A DNA stretch of 64,000 nt from an uncultured Prevotella sp. (GTDB lineage Bacteria > Bacteroidota > Bacteroidia > Bacteroidales > Bacteroidaceae). Each line of letters begins with the position of its first letter. Position 1 is the stretch's first letter. The stretch is taken from positions 1 to 64,000 of the forward strand of contig ONYZ01000025.1 of NCBI GenBank assembly GCA_900322175.1, in the 5' to 3' direction. Made by a program: the position numbers and the translations under genes. Below the pieces are notes generated by a model, which was not told where the DNA came from, did no database searches, and saw only the letters and a list, made by a program, of their open reading frames with translations. Shown piece by piece: positions 1 through 8,525 of the stretch.

Positions 1-2
1 TG

Positions 3-1775
3 AAGGAGACGGACGCGGAGGGCGGCGACTACTCCATCGACGGCGCGACGAAGGCGCTGACGTTTGCCGACGCCACGGGCGTGGCCGCCACGGTGGAGGC
101 GCTGATGACCAAGGGGCTGGTGGTCTCCGGCCTCTACGACGCGGAGAACGACAGGTTTCCGCTCTCCGCCACGCAGCCGATACTCAACTGCACCATCAGC
201 GGGCTGGAGGCCGGCGTCTCGTACAAGGTGGACTACATCTACGGCGCGACGGCGGAGATGGACGGCGGGACGAAGACGCTCGCCGCCAGCATGGAGGCCA
301 CCGACGGCACGCTCTCGTTCGCCTTCATAGCCGAGACGGGCGACAAGTTCCACGGCATCCGGCTGACGAACACCGCCGAGCCCACCGACACGTACGACGC
401 CACCATCGGGCGGAAGGAGTTCGCCTCGAAGGTGTACAATGCCACGCGGACGGCCATCGGCAAGAAGACGCCCCTGACGATAGAGGCCATCACGGACGGC
501 GACATCGTGGTGTGGAGTCCGAAGTCGGGCATGAGGTACAAGATTAACGACGGCGAAATGACAACCTGGACAGGCAATCTCACATTTGCTAAAAAGACTA
601 TCTACGTCGCAGCAGGCGACAAAGTACAGTTCTACGGCAATGGCACTAATATCACCTCCTATAGCGGCACCACGATTTACTTGGGCACGGCCCAAGTGAA
701 GGTCTATGGCAACATCATGAGCCTCGTCGATGAGACGAGCTTTGCCACTGCCACGACGCTGACAGCCGAAAAAGCTTTTTATCAGTTGTTCTACAATTAC
801 TCGGCTCTGAAAGACGCGAGCGGCCTGCTGCTGCCCGCCACGACGCTGTCCAGCAACTGCTACGAGAGAATGTTCGTCACCTGCGACAACCTGACCGCAG
901 CCCCCGCGCTGCCCGCCACGACGCTGGCCGAAGGCTGCTACGACAGCATGTTCATCGGTTGCACCAGCCTGACCGCCGCCCCCGCGCTGCCCGCCACGAC
1001 GCTGGCCAGCAACTGCTACAACTCCATGTTCGGGGACTGCACCAGCCTGACCGCCGCCCCCGCGCTGCCCGCCACGACGCTGGCCAGCAACTGCTACAAC
1101 GCCATGTTCACCGGCTGCACCAGCCTGGCCACAGCCCCCGCGCTGCCCGCCGTGACACTGGCCGAACGCTGCTACGATAAAATGTTCGGTCAATGCACCA
1201 GCCTGACCACAGCTCCCGCGCTGCCCGCCACGACGCTGGCCGACCGCTGCTACAAGCAAATGTTCGAAGGCTGCACCAGCCTGACCACAGTGCCTGCGAC
1301 GCTGCCGGCCACGACGCTGGCCAGCTACTGCTGCTATCAAATGTTCCAGGACTGCACCAGCCTGACCACTGTTCCCGAGCAGCTGCTGCCCGCTACGACG
1401 CTGGCCAAAGGCTGCTACGAACGAATGTTCTGGAACTGCACCAACCTGACCGCAGTCCCCGCGCTGCCCGCTACGACGCTGTCCGAAGGCTGCTACAATA
1501 AAATGTTCGGTCAATGCACCAGCCTGACCACAGCTCCCGCGCTGCCCGCCACGACGCTGGCCGACAACTGCTACGACAGCATGTTCAATGGCTGCACGAA
1601 TCTCAGCTCCGTGACCTGCCTGGCCACCGACATCAGCGCACTAGACTGCACAGATAACTGGCTCTCAGGCGTTGCCGCCACGGGCACGTTCACCAAGGCC
1701 TCGACGATGACGTCATGGCCGTCCAACAGCGCCGACGGCATCCCCGAAGGCTGGACGGTGGTGGACGCGCAGTGA
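3..1775 (+). CDS. Leucine-rich-repeat surface protein, 5' partial
   Basis: The frame is open from base 3, so the true start lies outside the window; the GTG at 81 is only the first internal start-like codon. About ten tandem 26-residue units fill roughly bases 800-1640, each built on CYxxMFxxCTSLTxAP followed by LPATTLA. This cysteine-bearing repeat resembles the BspA-like leucine-rich repeats of Bacteroidales surface proteins, which are often involved in adhesion. The part before the repeats looks like Ig-like or beta-sandwich segments. No sorting tail is visible at the end, which finishes in an EGWTVVDAQ-like stretch. Base composition changes near 540, from very GC-rich to more balanced, suggesting a mosaic gene. 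Function is inferred only from the repeat class. Confidence 0.75.
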   Translation, partial: KETDAEGGDYSIDGATKALTFADATGVAATVEALMTKGLVVSGLYDAENDRFPLSATQPILNCTISGLEAGVSYKVDYIYGATAEMDGGTKTLAASMEATDGTLSFAFIAETGDKFHGIRLTNTAEPTDTYDATIGRKEFASKVYNATRTAIGKKTPLTIEAITDGDIVVWSPKSGMRYKINDGEMTTWTGNLTFAKKTIYVAAGDKVQFYGNGTNITSYSGTTIYLGTAQVKVYGNIMSLVDETSFATATTLTAEKAFYQLFYNYSALKDASGLLLPATTLSSNCYERMFVTCDNLTAAPALPATTLAEGCYDSMFIGCTSLTAAPALPATTLASNCYNSMFGDCTSLTAAPALPATTLASNCYNAMFTGCTSLATAPALPAVTLAERCYDKMFGQCTSLTTAPALPATTLADRCYKQMFEGCTSLTTVPATLPATTLASYCCYQMFQDCTSLTTVPEQLLPATTLAKGCYERMFWNCTNLTAVPALPATTLSEGCYNKMFGQCTSLTTAPALPATTLADNCYDSMFNGCTNLSSVTCLATDISALDCTDNWLSGVAATGTFTKASTMTSWPSNSADGIPEGWTVVDAQ

Positions 1776-1789
1776 CCGCCGGAGGTCTT

Positions 1790-1856
1790 GTCTAAGGAAT
1801 CAAGGAATCAGGGAATGGCTGCGCGTAGCTTCCTGAATTCCTAAATTCCTTAGACA
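1790..1856. repeat. TCTAAGGA-bounded inverted repeat, copy 1
   Basis: GTCTAAGGAAT at 1790-1800 is complementary to ATTCCTTAGAC at 1846-1856, with a second inner stem around AATCAGG/CCTGAATT. It lies between two plus-strand genes and could act as a terminator. The same termini and the internal AATCAGGGAATGGCTGCGCG string recur at 2316, so this is a dispersed repeat rather than a unique terminator. Confidence 0.7.
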
Positions 1857-1916
1857 AAAGAAAAATCCTTAGACAAAGAAAAGAAGAACGTTTCATCAGA
1901 ACAAAAGATTAGAGAT

Positions 1917-2309
1917 ATGGATAGAAGCTACACTTACCGCGTCCTCGGATGCGTGTACGAAGTCTATAAGCAGCTCGGCCCCGGCCTCTTGGAGAGCATC
2001 TACGAGGAAGCCCTCATCCGCGAGCTCCGCAGCCAGGGCTTCGAGGTGAGGAACCAGGTTCAGGTGCCCGTCTATTATAAGGGCGAGCTCATCTGCTCCG
2101 ACCTGCGCCTCGACCTCATCGTCGACGGTCGCCTCATTCTGGAGCTGAAGAGCGTCGTGGAGTACCGAAAGCTCTTCGAGAAGCAGCTGCTGACGTACAT
2201 GCGCCTCATGGACTGTGAGCTGGGCTACGTCATCAACTTCAACAGCGAGAACATCCGCGAGGACATCTTCCCCGTCTACAACAACCGCTACACCGGCTCC
2301 AAGGGCTGA
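1917..2309 (+). CDS. GxxExxY protein (PDDEXK_3 family)
   Basis: A 130-residue protein with the GLLESIYEEAL signature near residues 22-33 that names the GxxExxY family, followed by a compact PDDEXK-like core (DLRLDLIVDGRLILELKSV, where D and ExK would be the nuclease-fold residues). Family members are widespread small proteins of unknown physiological role, predicted to have a restriction-endonuclease-like fold. The ATG at 1917 gives the usual family length. The gene stands alone between two copies of the TCTAAGGA inverted repeat, which may have helped it move. No partner methylase or toxin-antitoxin mate is adjacent. Confidence 0.85.
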   Translation: MDRSYTYRVLGCVYEVYKQLGPGLLESIYEEALIRELRSQGFEVRNQVQVPVYYKGELICSDLRLDLIVDGRLILELKSVVEYRKLFEKQLLTYMRLMDCELGYVINFNSENIREDIFPVYNNRYTGSKG

Positions 2310-2315
2310 TTTTAT

Positions 2316-2426
2316 TCTAAGGAATCTGGGAATCAGGGAATGGCTGCGCGATGGCTTTTATGTCTAAGGAATCAAGGAGGGCTGGCGCCGTCAGGCGAAA
2401 TTCCTAAATTCCTAAATTCCTTAGAC
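2316..2426. repeat. TCTAAGGA-bounded inverted repeat, copy 2
   Basis: This begins TCTAAGGAATCTGGGAATCA and ends ATTCCTTAGACA, with a nested second TCTAAGGAATCAAGGA start near 2372. It shares the AATCAGGGAATGGCTGCGCG string with copy 1. The two copies flank the GxxExxY gene. Confidence 0.65.
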
Positions 2427-2433
2427 AAAAGAA

Positions 2434-2483
2434 AAAAATCCTCGAAACATTTGGTCGTTTCGGGGATTTTTCATATCTTTGCC
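2434..2483 (+). promoter_or_regulatory. Terminator-like stem abutting a -7 box
   Basis: A stem AAAAATCCTCGAAAC / GTTTCGGGGATTTTT (2434-2471) is followed after two bases by TATCTTTGCC (2474-2483), a good match to the Bacteroidetes TAnnTTTGC promoter box. It would end upstream transcription and start a transcript for the gene at 2731, leaving a leader of about 240 nt that holds the repeat array at 2579-2680. Confidence 0.6.
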
Positions 2484-2578
2484 GCTGTTATCAGAGTATT
2501 CACCAACATCAAGAGCCAACGGAGTATGAACGAAAGTCAAACTTGCGACGGCGGGCGCCCTCCGCCTGCGAAATAAGC

Positions 2579-2680
2579 TCTAAGGACCTCCTTAGAGCAC
2601 CGTTCGGAGCGAAAACACGGTCTAAGGACCTCCTTAGAGCACCATTCGGAGCGAAAACATGGTCTAAGGACCTCCTTAGA
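2579..2680. repeat. 42-bp tandem repeat with TCTAAGGA near-palindromes
   Basis: TCTAAGGACCTCCTTAGA starts at 2579, 2621 and 2663, an exact 42-bp period. The spacer GCACCxTTCGGAGCGAAAAC is nearly identical between the first two units. Each core is a near-perfect palindrome. The array lies in the predicted 5' leader of the DUF6261 gene. Confidence 0.85.
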
Positions 2681-2730
2681 CGATGAAAATGAGACGAAAC
2701 AACGAATTATGAACTAAAAACAGAACGAAA

Positions 2731-3828
2731 ATGATTGAAAATGTTCCCTATGTACCCAACATGGACGTATCCGGCTGGCCGAAGGAGCTGCACTCAGGCT
2801 ATGCGAAGAACGTGGTGCGCCGCATCGACGAGTACTTCACGGTCGACAACCCCTCGCCGGCGCAGGTGCAGGCCGTCATCGACCCCTTGAAGGCCGCCGT
2901 GACGAAGGAGGACCAGGACATCGACCAGTCGCGCACCTCCGGCCAGACGGCACAGATCAAGGAGGCCGACGACTCGCGTGACTCGCTGGTGGACCAGGGC
3001 CTGAGCATCATCGACACCATGTCGAAGGCCACGGCCCTCGCCGCGATGCAGCAGGCCGCGCTGCTGCTGGTGCCAGTGGTCAACACCTACAAGCCCAGCT
3101 CGAAGCTCGCACTGCGTACCGAGTCGGAGAAGATTCAGCAGTTCCTGCAGGCCATCCATCAGAGCCAGGAGCTCACCGCAGCCGTGGCCACGCTCGGGCT
3201 GACGCAGCTCTTCGCCGACCTTGAGACGCAGAACGACCTGGTGATACAGCTCATGGACGAGCGCGCCGCCGACCGCGCCGCACAGCAGAGCATCCAGCTA
3301 TCGGAGGACCGCAAGGAGACCGACCGCTGGCTGCGCAACTTCTTCCGCATCATGGATGCCGCCGCCTGCATGGACAGCCACGACGACCGATACAACACGT
3401 TCTTGAATACGCTGGCCGAAGACCAGAAAGAATGGAAGCGCACCTATGAGGACCACCTGCGCGCCAACCGCCGCGTGCGCGTGCTCTCCACCATCGTGGG
3501 CAACCACTACTACTCGGTCTCGCGCGACTGGACCTGGGAGCGCCTGCTCGACGACGGCAAGGCGCTGCTCGCCATCGACGACGATGACCCGACGCGAATC
3601 CTCTCCACCGACAAGAAGGCCGTCAAGGCCGGCGGACTCTACCTCGCGCTCGACGGCGTGCTGGTCGGCCCCGACGACGACATCGACTGCGAGGTGGACT
3701 ACGAGCTCATTGCCCTCGACGACGCCCAGCCCGCGCCGACACCCTCGCCCACGCCCTCCGGCGGCGGCGACGATTCCGGCGACAGCGGCGGCTCAGGCGG
3801 CGAAGTGACGCCCGTCACGCCAGAGTAA
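2731..3828 (+). CDS. DUF6261 family protein
   Basis: 365 residues, no signal peptide and no membrane span, predicted largely helical. The N-terminal block (VPNMDVSGWPKELHSGY) and the Gln/Asp-rich helices through about residue 250 match the DUF6261 proteins common in Prevotella and Bacteroides, whose function is unknown. The last 40 residues are a low-complexity Pro/Ser/Gly/Asp tail. The start ATG at 2731 follows an A-rich stretch typical of Bacteroidetes initiation sites. In related genomes such proteins often sit beside secreted repeat proteins, as here; whether they work together is not known. Confidence 0.7.
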   Translation: MIENVPYVPNMDVSGWPKELHSGYAKNVVRRIDEYFTVDNPSPAQVQAVIDPLKAAVTKEDQDIDQSRTSGQTAQIKEADDSRDSLVDQGLSIIDTMSKATALAAMQQAALLLVPVVNTYKPSSKLALRTESEKIQQFLQAIHQSQELTAAVATLGLTQLFADLETQNDLVIQLMDERAADRAAQQSIQLSEDRKETDRWLRNFFRIMDAAACMDSHDDRYNTFLNTLAEDQKEWKRTYEDHLRANRRVRVLSTIVGNHYYSVSRDWTWERLLDDGKALLAIDDDDPTRILSTDKKAVKAGGLYLALDGVLVGPDDDIDCEVDYELIALDDAQPAPTPSPTPSGGGDDSGDSGGSGGEVTPVTPE

Positions 3829-3849
3829 CGCTCCCAACACCCAACGAAA

Positions 3850-3899
3850 AAAAATCCGCGAAACGCACCGACGTTTCGCGGATTTTTCGTACCTTTGCA
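3850..3899 (+). promoter_or_regulatory. Terminator-like stem abutting a -7 box
   Basis: A perfect 16-bp stem AAAAATCCGCGAAACG (3850-3865) / CGTTTCGCGGATTTTT (3872-3887) ends two bases before TACCTTTGCA (3890-3899). It terminates the DUF6261 transcript and starts the 3926 gene with a leader of about 20 nt. Confidence 0.75.
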
Positions 3900-3925
3900 C
3901 GCGGAAAATAAATACATCGGACATT

Positions 3926-6900
3926 ATGAAACAGACATCAAGAGGACTTGCCCCATCCCTCAACACGGGGCACAGCACATTCAACGGCGCACGGCAGCGG
4001 CTGGCCGTCGCCCTCGTAGCCATCGTCATCGCCTTCGCAGGAGCGCAGACGGCGGGGGCGCAAACCCTGGGCAACGTCAGGTTCGACATCAGAGGCGAGG
4101 GCACGGTCAAGTTACAGAGGGAAGGACAATGGCTGGAGGTCACGAACAAGCAGACCATACCTTGCCTTATTCCGTCTGTCAGCGCTTTGACCATCACGCC
4201 CGAGACAGACTATGTCGTGCCGAGCATTACTTGTGATGCTACAGATGGGCTAAGCATTGACCTGTATCAAATAGATGATTTCCAGTGGAGTTTAAATATT
4301 CATCCGTATGGAGGCTCTGATAGGCCGACCATCACCGTGCACATCGTCTTCGATAAAGGTCTGGCGGGCGGAGATGACGAGGCTTCGGCCGTGGCGCTGA
4401 CGGCGGACAATGATTTGAGCCACCTGGCTGGCGGATGGTACAAGGTGGAGAGTGACCTTACCTTCGGCCACACCGTGAATCTCCACGGCGACACCCACAT
4501 CACCATTGCCACCGGCGCGACGCTCACCGTCAGTACTTCCGGCGAGTATGGCATTTCGGGCTCCGCGCTCACCGACGAGAATGGCATTTCAGGCTACGCG
4601 CTCACCGTCAGCGGCGAGGGCAAGCTCGCAGTCTCGGCAAATCAAAGTGCCATATCTGTTGACAACTACACGCAGACGGGCTGCGCCGTCACGCTGAGCG
4701 GCGACATTGATGGATTAATTGCCGAGAACAATGTCAGCATCAGCGGCGGCTCGCTCACCACGAGCGGGGCATACTACGGCATAGATACAAATATTGGGAG
4801 CATCACCATCAGCGGCGGCACCGTCAGCAGCTCGGGTGAACAGTGCGGACTGTGGGCTGGCGATGCCGTGAGCATCACTGGCGGAACGGTGAGCGCCAGC
4901 GGCGATGATTATGGCATCAGAGGTTATTCAGTGAGCATCACTGGCGGCCAGGTGACCGCCAGCAGCGGCGGCATCAGGAGCTTTGGCGACATCACGCTGG
5001 GCTGTACCTCTGCCACCGACTACATCACGGCCAGCGGCTTCACGGTGGAAGAAGGCAAGCATGTGAAGATTGCCGACGGGCAGAAGCTCTACGGCGGCGG
5101 CTTCCCCTCAGCCTCCTACACCGGCACCGTCGTCGACCCGTCGGCGCTCAACGGACTGATGCTGCGCCCAACAGCTGCCGTCACGGAAAGCGGCACCAAC
5201 GAGTACACCATCAGATACGCCGACGGCTGGGACGCGTTCTGCGACGCCCTGCTGGACAACGACACCTACAACCGCTTCAGCGGCAAGACGGTGAAGCTTG
5301 GCGACGACATCACCGTCACGCGCATGGCGGGCAGCGACCACCATGACTTCTGCGGCACGTTCGACGGCGGCGGCAACACGCTGACCTTCAGCCACACCGC
5401 CACCGACAACTACTGCGCTCCCTTCCGCCACGTGCAGGGTGCATCGGCTGAGACTCCGGCCGTCATAAGCAACCTCAACGTGGTGAGCACCGTCACAGCC
5501 GACGACTACCGCCACCCCGCAGGACTCATAGCCCTGCAGAGCGGCTACGTCAGCGTGACGGACTGCAACGTCGAGGCACACATCAACTGCACAAAAGGTA
5601 CTGTCAACACCTCCGAACTCTATCCCGCCGCCCTCGTCAGCCAGTCGAACAATACTGGCGTGCTCACCGTCAGCGGATGCACCACCACCGGCCAGATAGC
5701 CACCGACGGCAAATACGCCGCCGGACTCGTAGGCATCGTGCAGAACACCGCCACCATCGAGAACTGCCGCGCCAGCGTCACCATCCAGAGCACCACCAGC
5801 GGCGACGGCACACACGGCGGCATCGTGGCCTTAAACAGCGGCACGCTCTCCATCAACGGCTGCGTGTTCGACGGCAAGCTGCTCTCCACCGGCACCAACG
5901 CCACCACCAACTGCGGCGGCTTCGTGGGCTATGGCAACGGCACCATCACCAACAGCCTCTACGCCCCCGCCGACCTCGGCACTGGCGAGACCGAGGTACA
6001 GACTGGCGATGTAAACAACCATCCCAGCGCCACCTTCGCCCGCGACAACGCCACCGTGACCAACAGCTACTACACCCGCGCCCTCGGCACCGCACAGGGC
6101 AAGCAGCTCCGCACCCTCGCCGCCGGCGAGGGCGTCACCCTCGGACACGACGGAGTGGCCACCGAGTACAGCGTCAGCGGCATCACCGCCTACAAGGCAT
6201 CCGACGCCAGCGGCGACAGCGACCCCTTCATCGCCGGTATCATATATAATAATGTGCTCTACGCCGGAGTGGACGACGAGGTGAGCCTGACGCTCACGAA
6301 CAGCGCCGCCGACGCGCCCCTCGGCTACAAGAACGGCGACTACAGCGCCACGGGCGGCGCAACGCTCAGCGGCTCGACGCTCACCATGGCCGACGAGGAC
6401 GTCACCGTCAGCTTCACGCCCGGCGACCAACTGCGCAGCACCGGCCAGGCCGTCAGCGTCAGCTACATCAACGCCGACGGCATCCTCTGCGACGGACAGG
6501 ACGGACGACCCGATCCCGCCAGCGCCATCGCCCTCGACGGCACGGAGGGCAGCCTCGGCCAGTACGGACAGGAGACGTGGTACTTCGTCGGCGCCGACAT
6601 CAGCTACAGCGACGAGATTTACTGCTACGACGACGTGAACATCATCCTCGCCGACGGCAAGACCATGAGCGTGACCAGCGATGGCGCAGGCATCTATGGC
6701 GACGACGGCACCCTGACCATCTACGGCCAGACTCTCGGCACCGGCACCCTCGACATCACCGCCACCAACACCGGCATCTTCCATTACGACGGCAATGTCG
6801 TCATCTGCGGCGGCACCGTCAACGCCACCGGCACCTACAGCGATGGCATCAATGCTTACGGCGACATCACCATCAACGGCGGCACCGTCAACGCCACCAG

Positions 6901-8089
6901 CACCAACAGCGCTGGCATCAAGGCCTACGGCAGCGTCACCATCACCGGCGGCCAGATCACCGCCACCGGCAACGAGGACGGCATCTGTTCCAATAACGGC
7001 AACATCACCCTCGGCTGGACCAGCGCCTCCGACTACATCACGGCCAGCAGCTACGCCCCTGGCGACGGCAAAACCGTGAACATCGCCGACGGCCAGAGCC
7101 TCTATAACGGCAGCGAAGTCCTCGGCATCGGCACCGTCGACGACTATGCGTCCAAGCTCGACGGCAAGACGCTCGTCCCCTACATCGAGAGCACCACCGA
7201 CGACGGCACCGCCATCCTCTATGACAACGACGCCGGACTGCCCGACGGCCACCGCAACGCCGACCGCATCGCCACCCTCGCCGCCGACGGCTCCGCCCAC
7301 GACATCATGCTCATGGGCCGCACCCTCTACAAGGACGGCGCATGGAACACGCTCTGCCTGCCCTTCAGCGTCGGCGACGGGGAAGCCGAGAGCGGTCACG
7401 AGCTCGACGGCACGCCACTCGAAGGAGCCACCCTCATGACCCTCGGCAACAGCCAAGCCTGCAACACCGGCTTCGATGCTCAGACCGGCACGCTCAACCT
7501 CGAGTTCCTGCCCGCCACCACCGTCGAGCCCGGCGTCGCCTACATCGTGAAGTGGTCCATCCCCGACGACATGACCGCCGATGACTTCGCCGCCATCTAC
7601 GCCGCCAACCCCGACGCCTACGACCTGAAGAATCCCGTATTCACCGGCGTGACCGTCACCAATGACGCACCCGCCGACCACGCCACCACCTCCGATGACA
7701 CCTACGTCACCTTCGTCGGCACCTACGGCCCCGCCGCTATCTACACCGACCCCGCTGTCAACCTCTACCTGGGCGCCGCCAACAAGCTCTACTGGCCCAG
7801 CACCGACAGCTACAGGCTCGGCGCCTTCCGCGCCTACTTCCAGCTCGGCAACGGCCTGACCTGCGGCGACCCCACCAACCCGAACGCCGCCCGCGCCTTC
7901 AACCTCAACTTCGGCGACGCCAGCGAGGAGACGGGAATACGCGAGATAGTTACCGACCCCACCCCCGGCCCCTCCCCTGCATGGGAGGGGAGCGCCGGAT
8001 GGTACACCCTCGACGGCCGCAAGCTCCAGGCCCAGCCCACGAAGTCCGGACTGTACATCCACGCCGGCAAGAAGGTCGTGATTAAGTGA
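3926..8089 (+). CDS. Large secreted beta-helix protein with C-terminal sorting tail
   Basis: 1387 residues. The N-terminus has an unusually long polar region before a hydrophobic core (LAVALVAIVIAFAG) and a likely cleavage after AGAQTAGA near residue 45. Most of the body is made of short repeats of the type SISGGTVSSSG and TINGGTVNATG, as in parallel beta-helix or carbohydrate-binding-like proteins. A GLUG-like section lies near residues 510-680 (GLVGIVQNTATIENC). The end, LDGRKLQAQPTKSGLYIHAG plus KKVVIK, matches the C-terminal sorting domains of type IX-secreted Bacteroidales proteins. Just before it a Pro-Gly-Ser linker is encoded by a palindromic repeat (7955-7995). Probably a cell-surface or released adhesin or polysaccharide-binding protein. 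Confidence 0.75.
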   Translation: MKQTSRGLAPSLNTGHSTFNGARQRLAVALVAIVIAFAGAQTAGAQTLGNVRFDIRGEGTVKLQREGQWLEVTNKQTIPCLIPSVSALTITPETDYVVPSITCDATDGLSIDLYQIDDFQWSLNIHPYGGSDRPTITVHIVFDKGLAGGDDEASAVALTADNDLSHLAGGWYKVESDLTFGHTVNLHGDTHITIATGATLTVSTSGEYGISGSALTDENGISGYALTVSGEGKLAVSANQSAISVDNYTQTGCAVTLSGDIDGLIAENNVSISGGSLTTSGAYYGIDTNIGSITISGGTVSSSGEQCGLWAGDAVSITGGTVSASGDDYGIRGYSVSITGGQVTASSGGIRSFGDITLGCTSATDYITASGFTVEEGKHVKIADGQKLYGGGFPSASYTGTVVDPSALNGLMLRPTAAVTESGTNEYTIRYADGWDAFCDALLDNDTYNRFSGKTVKLGDDITVTRMAGSDHHDFCGTFDGGGNTLTFSHTATDNYCAPFRHVQGASAETPAVISNLNVVSTVTADDYRHPAGLIALQSGYVSVTDCNVEAHINCTKGTVNTSELYPAALVSQSNNTGVLTVSGCTTTGQIATDGKYAAGLVGIVQNTATIENCRASVTIQSTTSGDGTHGGIVALNSGTLSINGCVFDGKLLSTGTNATTNCGGFVGYGNGTITNSLYAPADLGTGETEVQTGDVNNHPSATFARDNATVTNSYYTRALGTAQGKQLRTLAAGEGVTLGHDGVATEYSVSGITAYKASDASGDSDPFIAGIIYNNVLYAGVDDEVSLTLTNSAADAPLGYKNGDYSATGGATLSGSTLTMADEDVTVSFTPGDQLRSTGQAVSVSYINADGILCDGQDGRPDPASAIALDGTEGSLGQYGQETWYFVGADISYSDEIYCYDDVNIILADGKTMSVTSDGAGIYGDDGTLTIYGQTLGTGTLDITATNTGIFHYDGNVVICGGTVNATGTYSDGINAYGDITINGGTVNATSTNSAGIKAYGSVTITGGQITATGNEDGICSNNGNITLGWTSASDYITASSYAPGDGKTVNIADGQSLYNGSEVLGIGTVDDYASKLDGKTLVPYIESTTDDGTAILYDNDAGLPDGHRNADRIATLAADGSAHDIMLMGRTLYKDGAWNTLCLPFSVGDGEAESGHELDGTPLEGATLMTLGNSQACNTGFDAQTGTLNLEFLPATTVEPGVAYIVKWSIPDDMTADDFAAIYAANPDAYDLKNPVFTGVTVTNDAPADHATTSDDTYVTFVGTYGPAAIYTDPAVNLYLGAANKLYWPSTDSYRLGAFRAYFQLGNGLTCGDPTNPNAARAFNLNFGDASEETGIREIVTDPTPGPSPAWEGSAGWYTLDGRKLQAQPTKSGLYIHAGKKVVIK
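7955..7995. repeat. In-frame GC-rich palindromic repeat (PTPGPSP type)
   Basis: Arms CCCCTCCC (7969-7976) and GGGAGGGG (7983-7990) surround a six-base loop. The translated PTPGPSPAWEGS linker resembles short GC-rich repeats seen between domains or genes in many Bacteroidetes. It sits exactly between the beta-helix body and the sorting tail. Confidence 0.6.
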
Positions 8090-8108
8090 GAGAAGTTAAG
8101 AAACAAAT

Positions 8109-8156
8109 AAAGACTTCCGCCTTTGCAAATATCAAAATGCAAAGGCGGAAGTCTTT
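8109..8156. terminator. Bidirectional terminator
   Basis: A perfect 19-bp inverted repeat, arms 8109-8127 and 8138-8156 with a 10-base loop, carries A/T tracts on both sides. It lies between the plus-strand gene ending at 8089 and the minus-strand gene ending at 8164. Confidence 0.9.
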
Positions 8157-8163
8157 AAAGTGA

Positions 8164-8349
8164 TTACAGATAATTAGCAGTTGAATTTGGATCGAAATCA
8201 GGAACTTCTGGCATCTGTCCTGGTTGACCTGGTGCAGGCTGGTTGGATTCGGGATACACCTTTTCGGGCGGTACGAAACCACCAGCTACATCATTCAGTT
8301 CGTCTTCATTGAGTTCCTGCTCTACCTTGTTTACATCTTCTTGTTTCAT
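8164..8349 (-). CDS. Small double-glycine leader peptide (possible bacteriocin/RiPP precursor)
   Basis: 61 residues with an acidic leader-like N-terminus that ends ELNEDELNDVAGG, the double-glycine pattern recognised by C39-peptidase exporters. The remaining 37 residues are rich in Pro, Asn and Asp and contain no Cys. A promoter box TACTTTTGC (8392-8400, minus strand) lies about 45 bases upstream, with an A-rich initiation region just before the ATG, so the ORF is likely expressed. No exporter, peptidase or modifying enzyme is adjacent; the rSAM gene at 40315 is 32 kb away. It could instead be a small protein of another class that happens to contain GG. Confidence 0.6.
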   Translation of the reverse strand: MKQEDVNKVEQELNEDELNDVAGGFVPPEKVYPESNQPAPGQPGQMPEVPDFDPNSTANYL

Positions 8350-8391
8350 AATGCTTATTTATTTAGTTAATGATAATGTTTAAATTCGAGG

Positions 8392-8400
8392 GCAAAAGTA
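8392..8400 (-). promoter_or_regulatory. -7 promoter box for the 8164-8349 peptide
   Basis: Reverse complement reads TACTTTTGC, matching TAnnTTTGC, with a predicted leader of about 35 nt before the ATG at 8349. Confidence 0.5.
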
Positions 8401-8525
8401 CGATTATCCGGCCATATAGATGTCTCACAGGCGGAAAAGTATGTCTCAAAACAGGAAAAAGGCATAAAATGTTCTTTTTTTCCGAAAAAATGTCTATCTT
8501 TGCCGCAAATTATTCAGCTATCCTT

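Noticed and set aside
1917..2309. GxxExxY gene as a sign of a prophage or restriction system
   Set aside because: No phage structural, integrase or methylase genes are nearby; the family is common in chromosomes as a single gene.
2340..2576. A 78-residue plus-strand ORF
   Set aside because: It runs through the TCTAAGGA repeat, the terminator-like stem and the promoter box; no protein-like pattern.
5831..8062. A 743-residue open frame on the minus strand
   Set aside because: It is antisense to the GC-rich beta-helix gene; its Val/Gly/Ala-only composition is that of a shadow frame, and the plus-strand gene has signal peptide, repeats and sorting tail.
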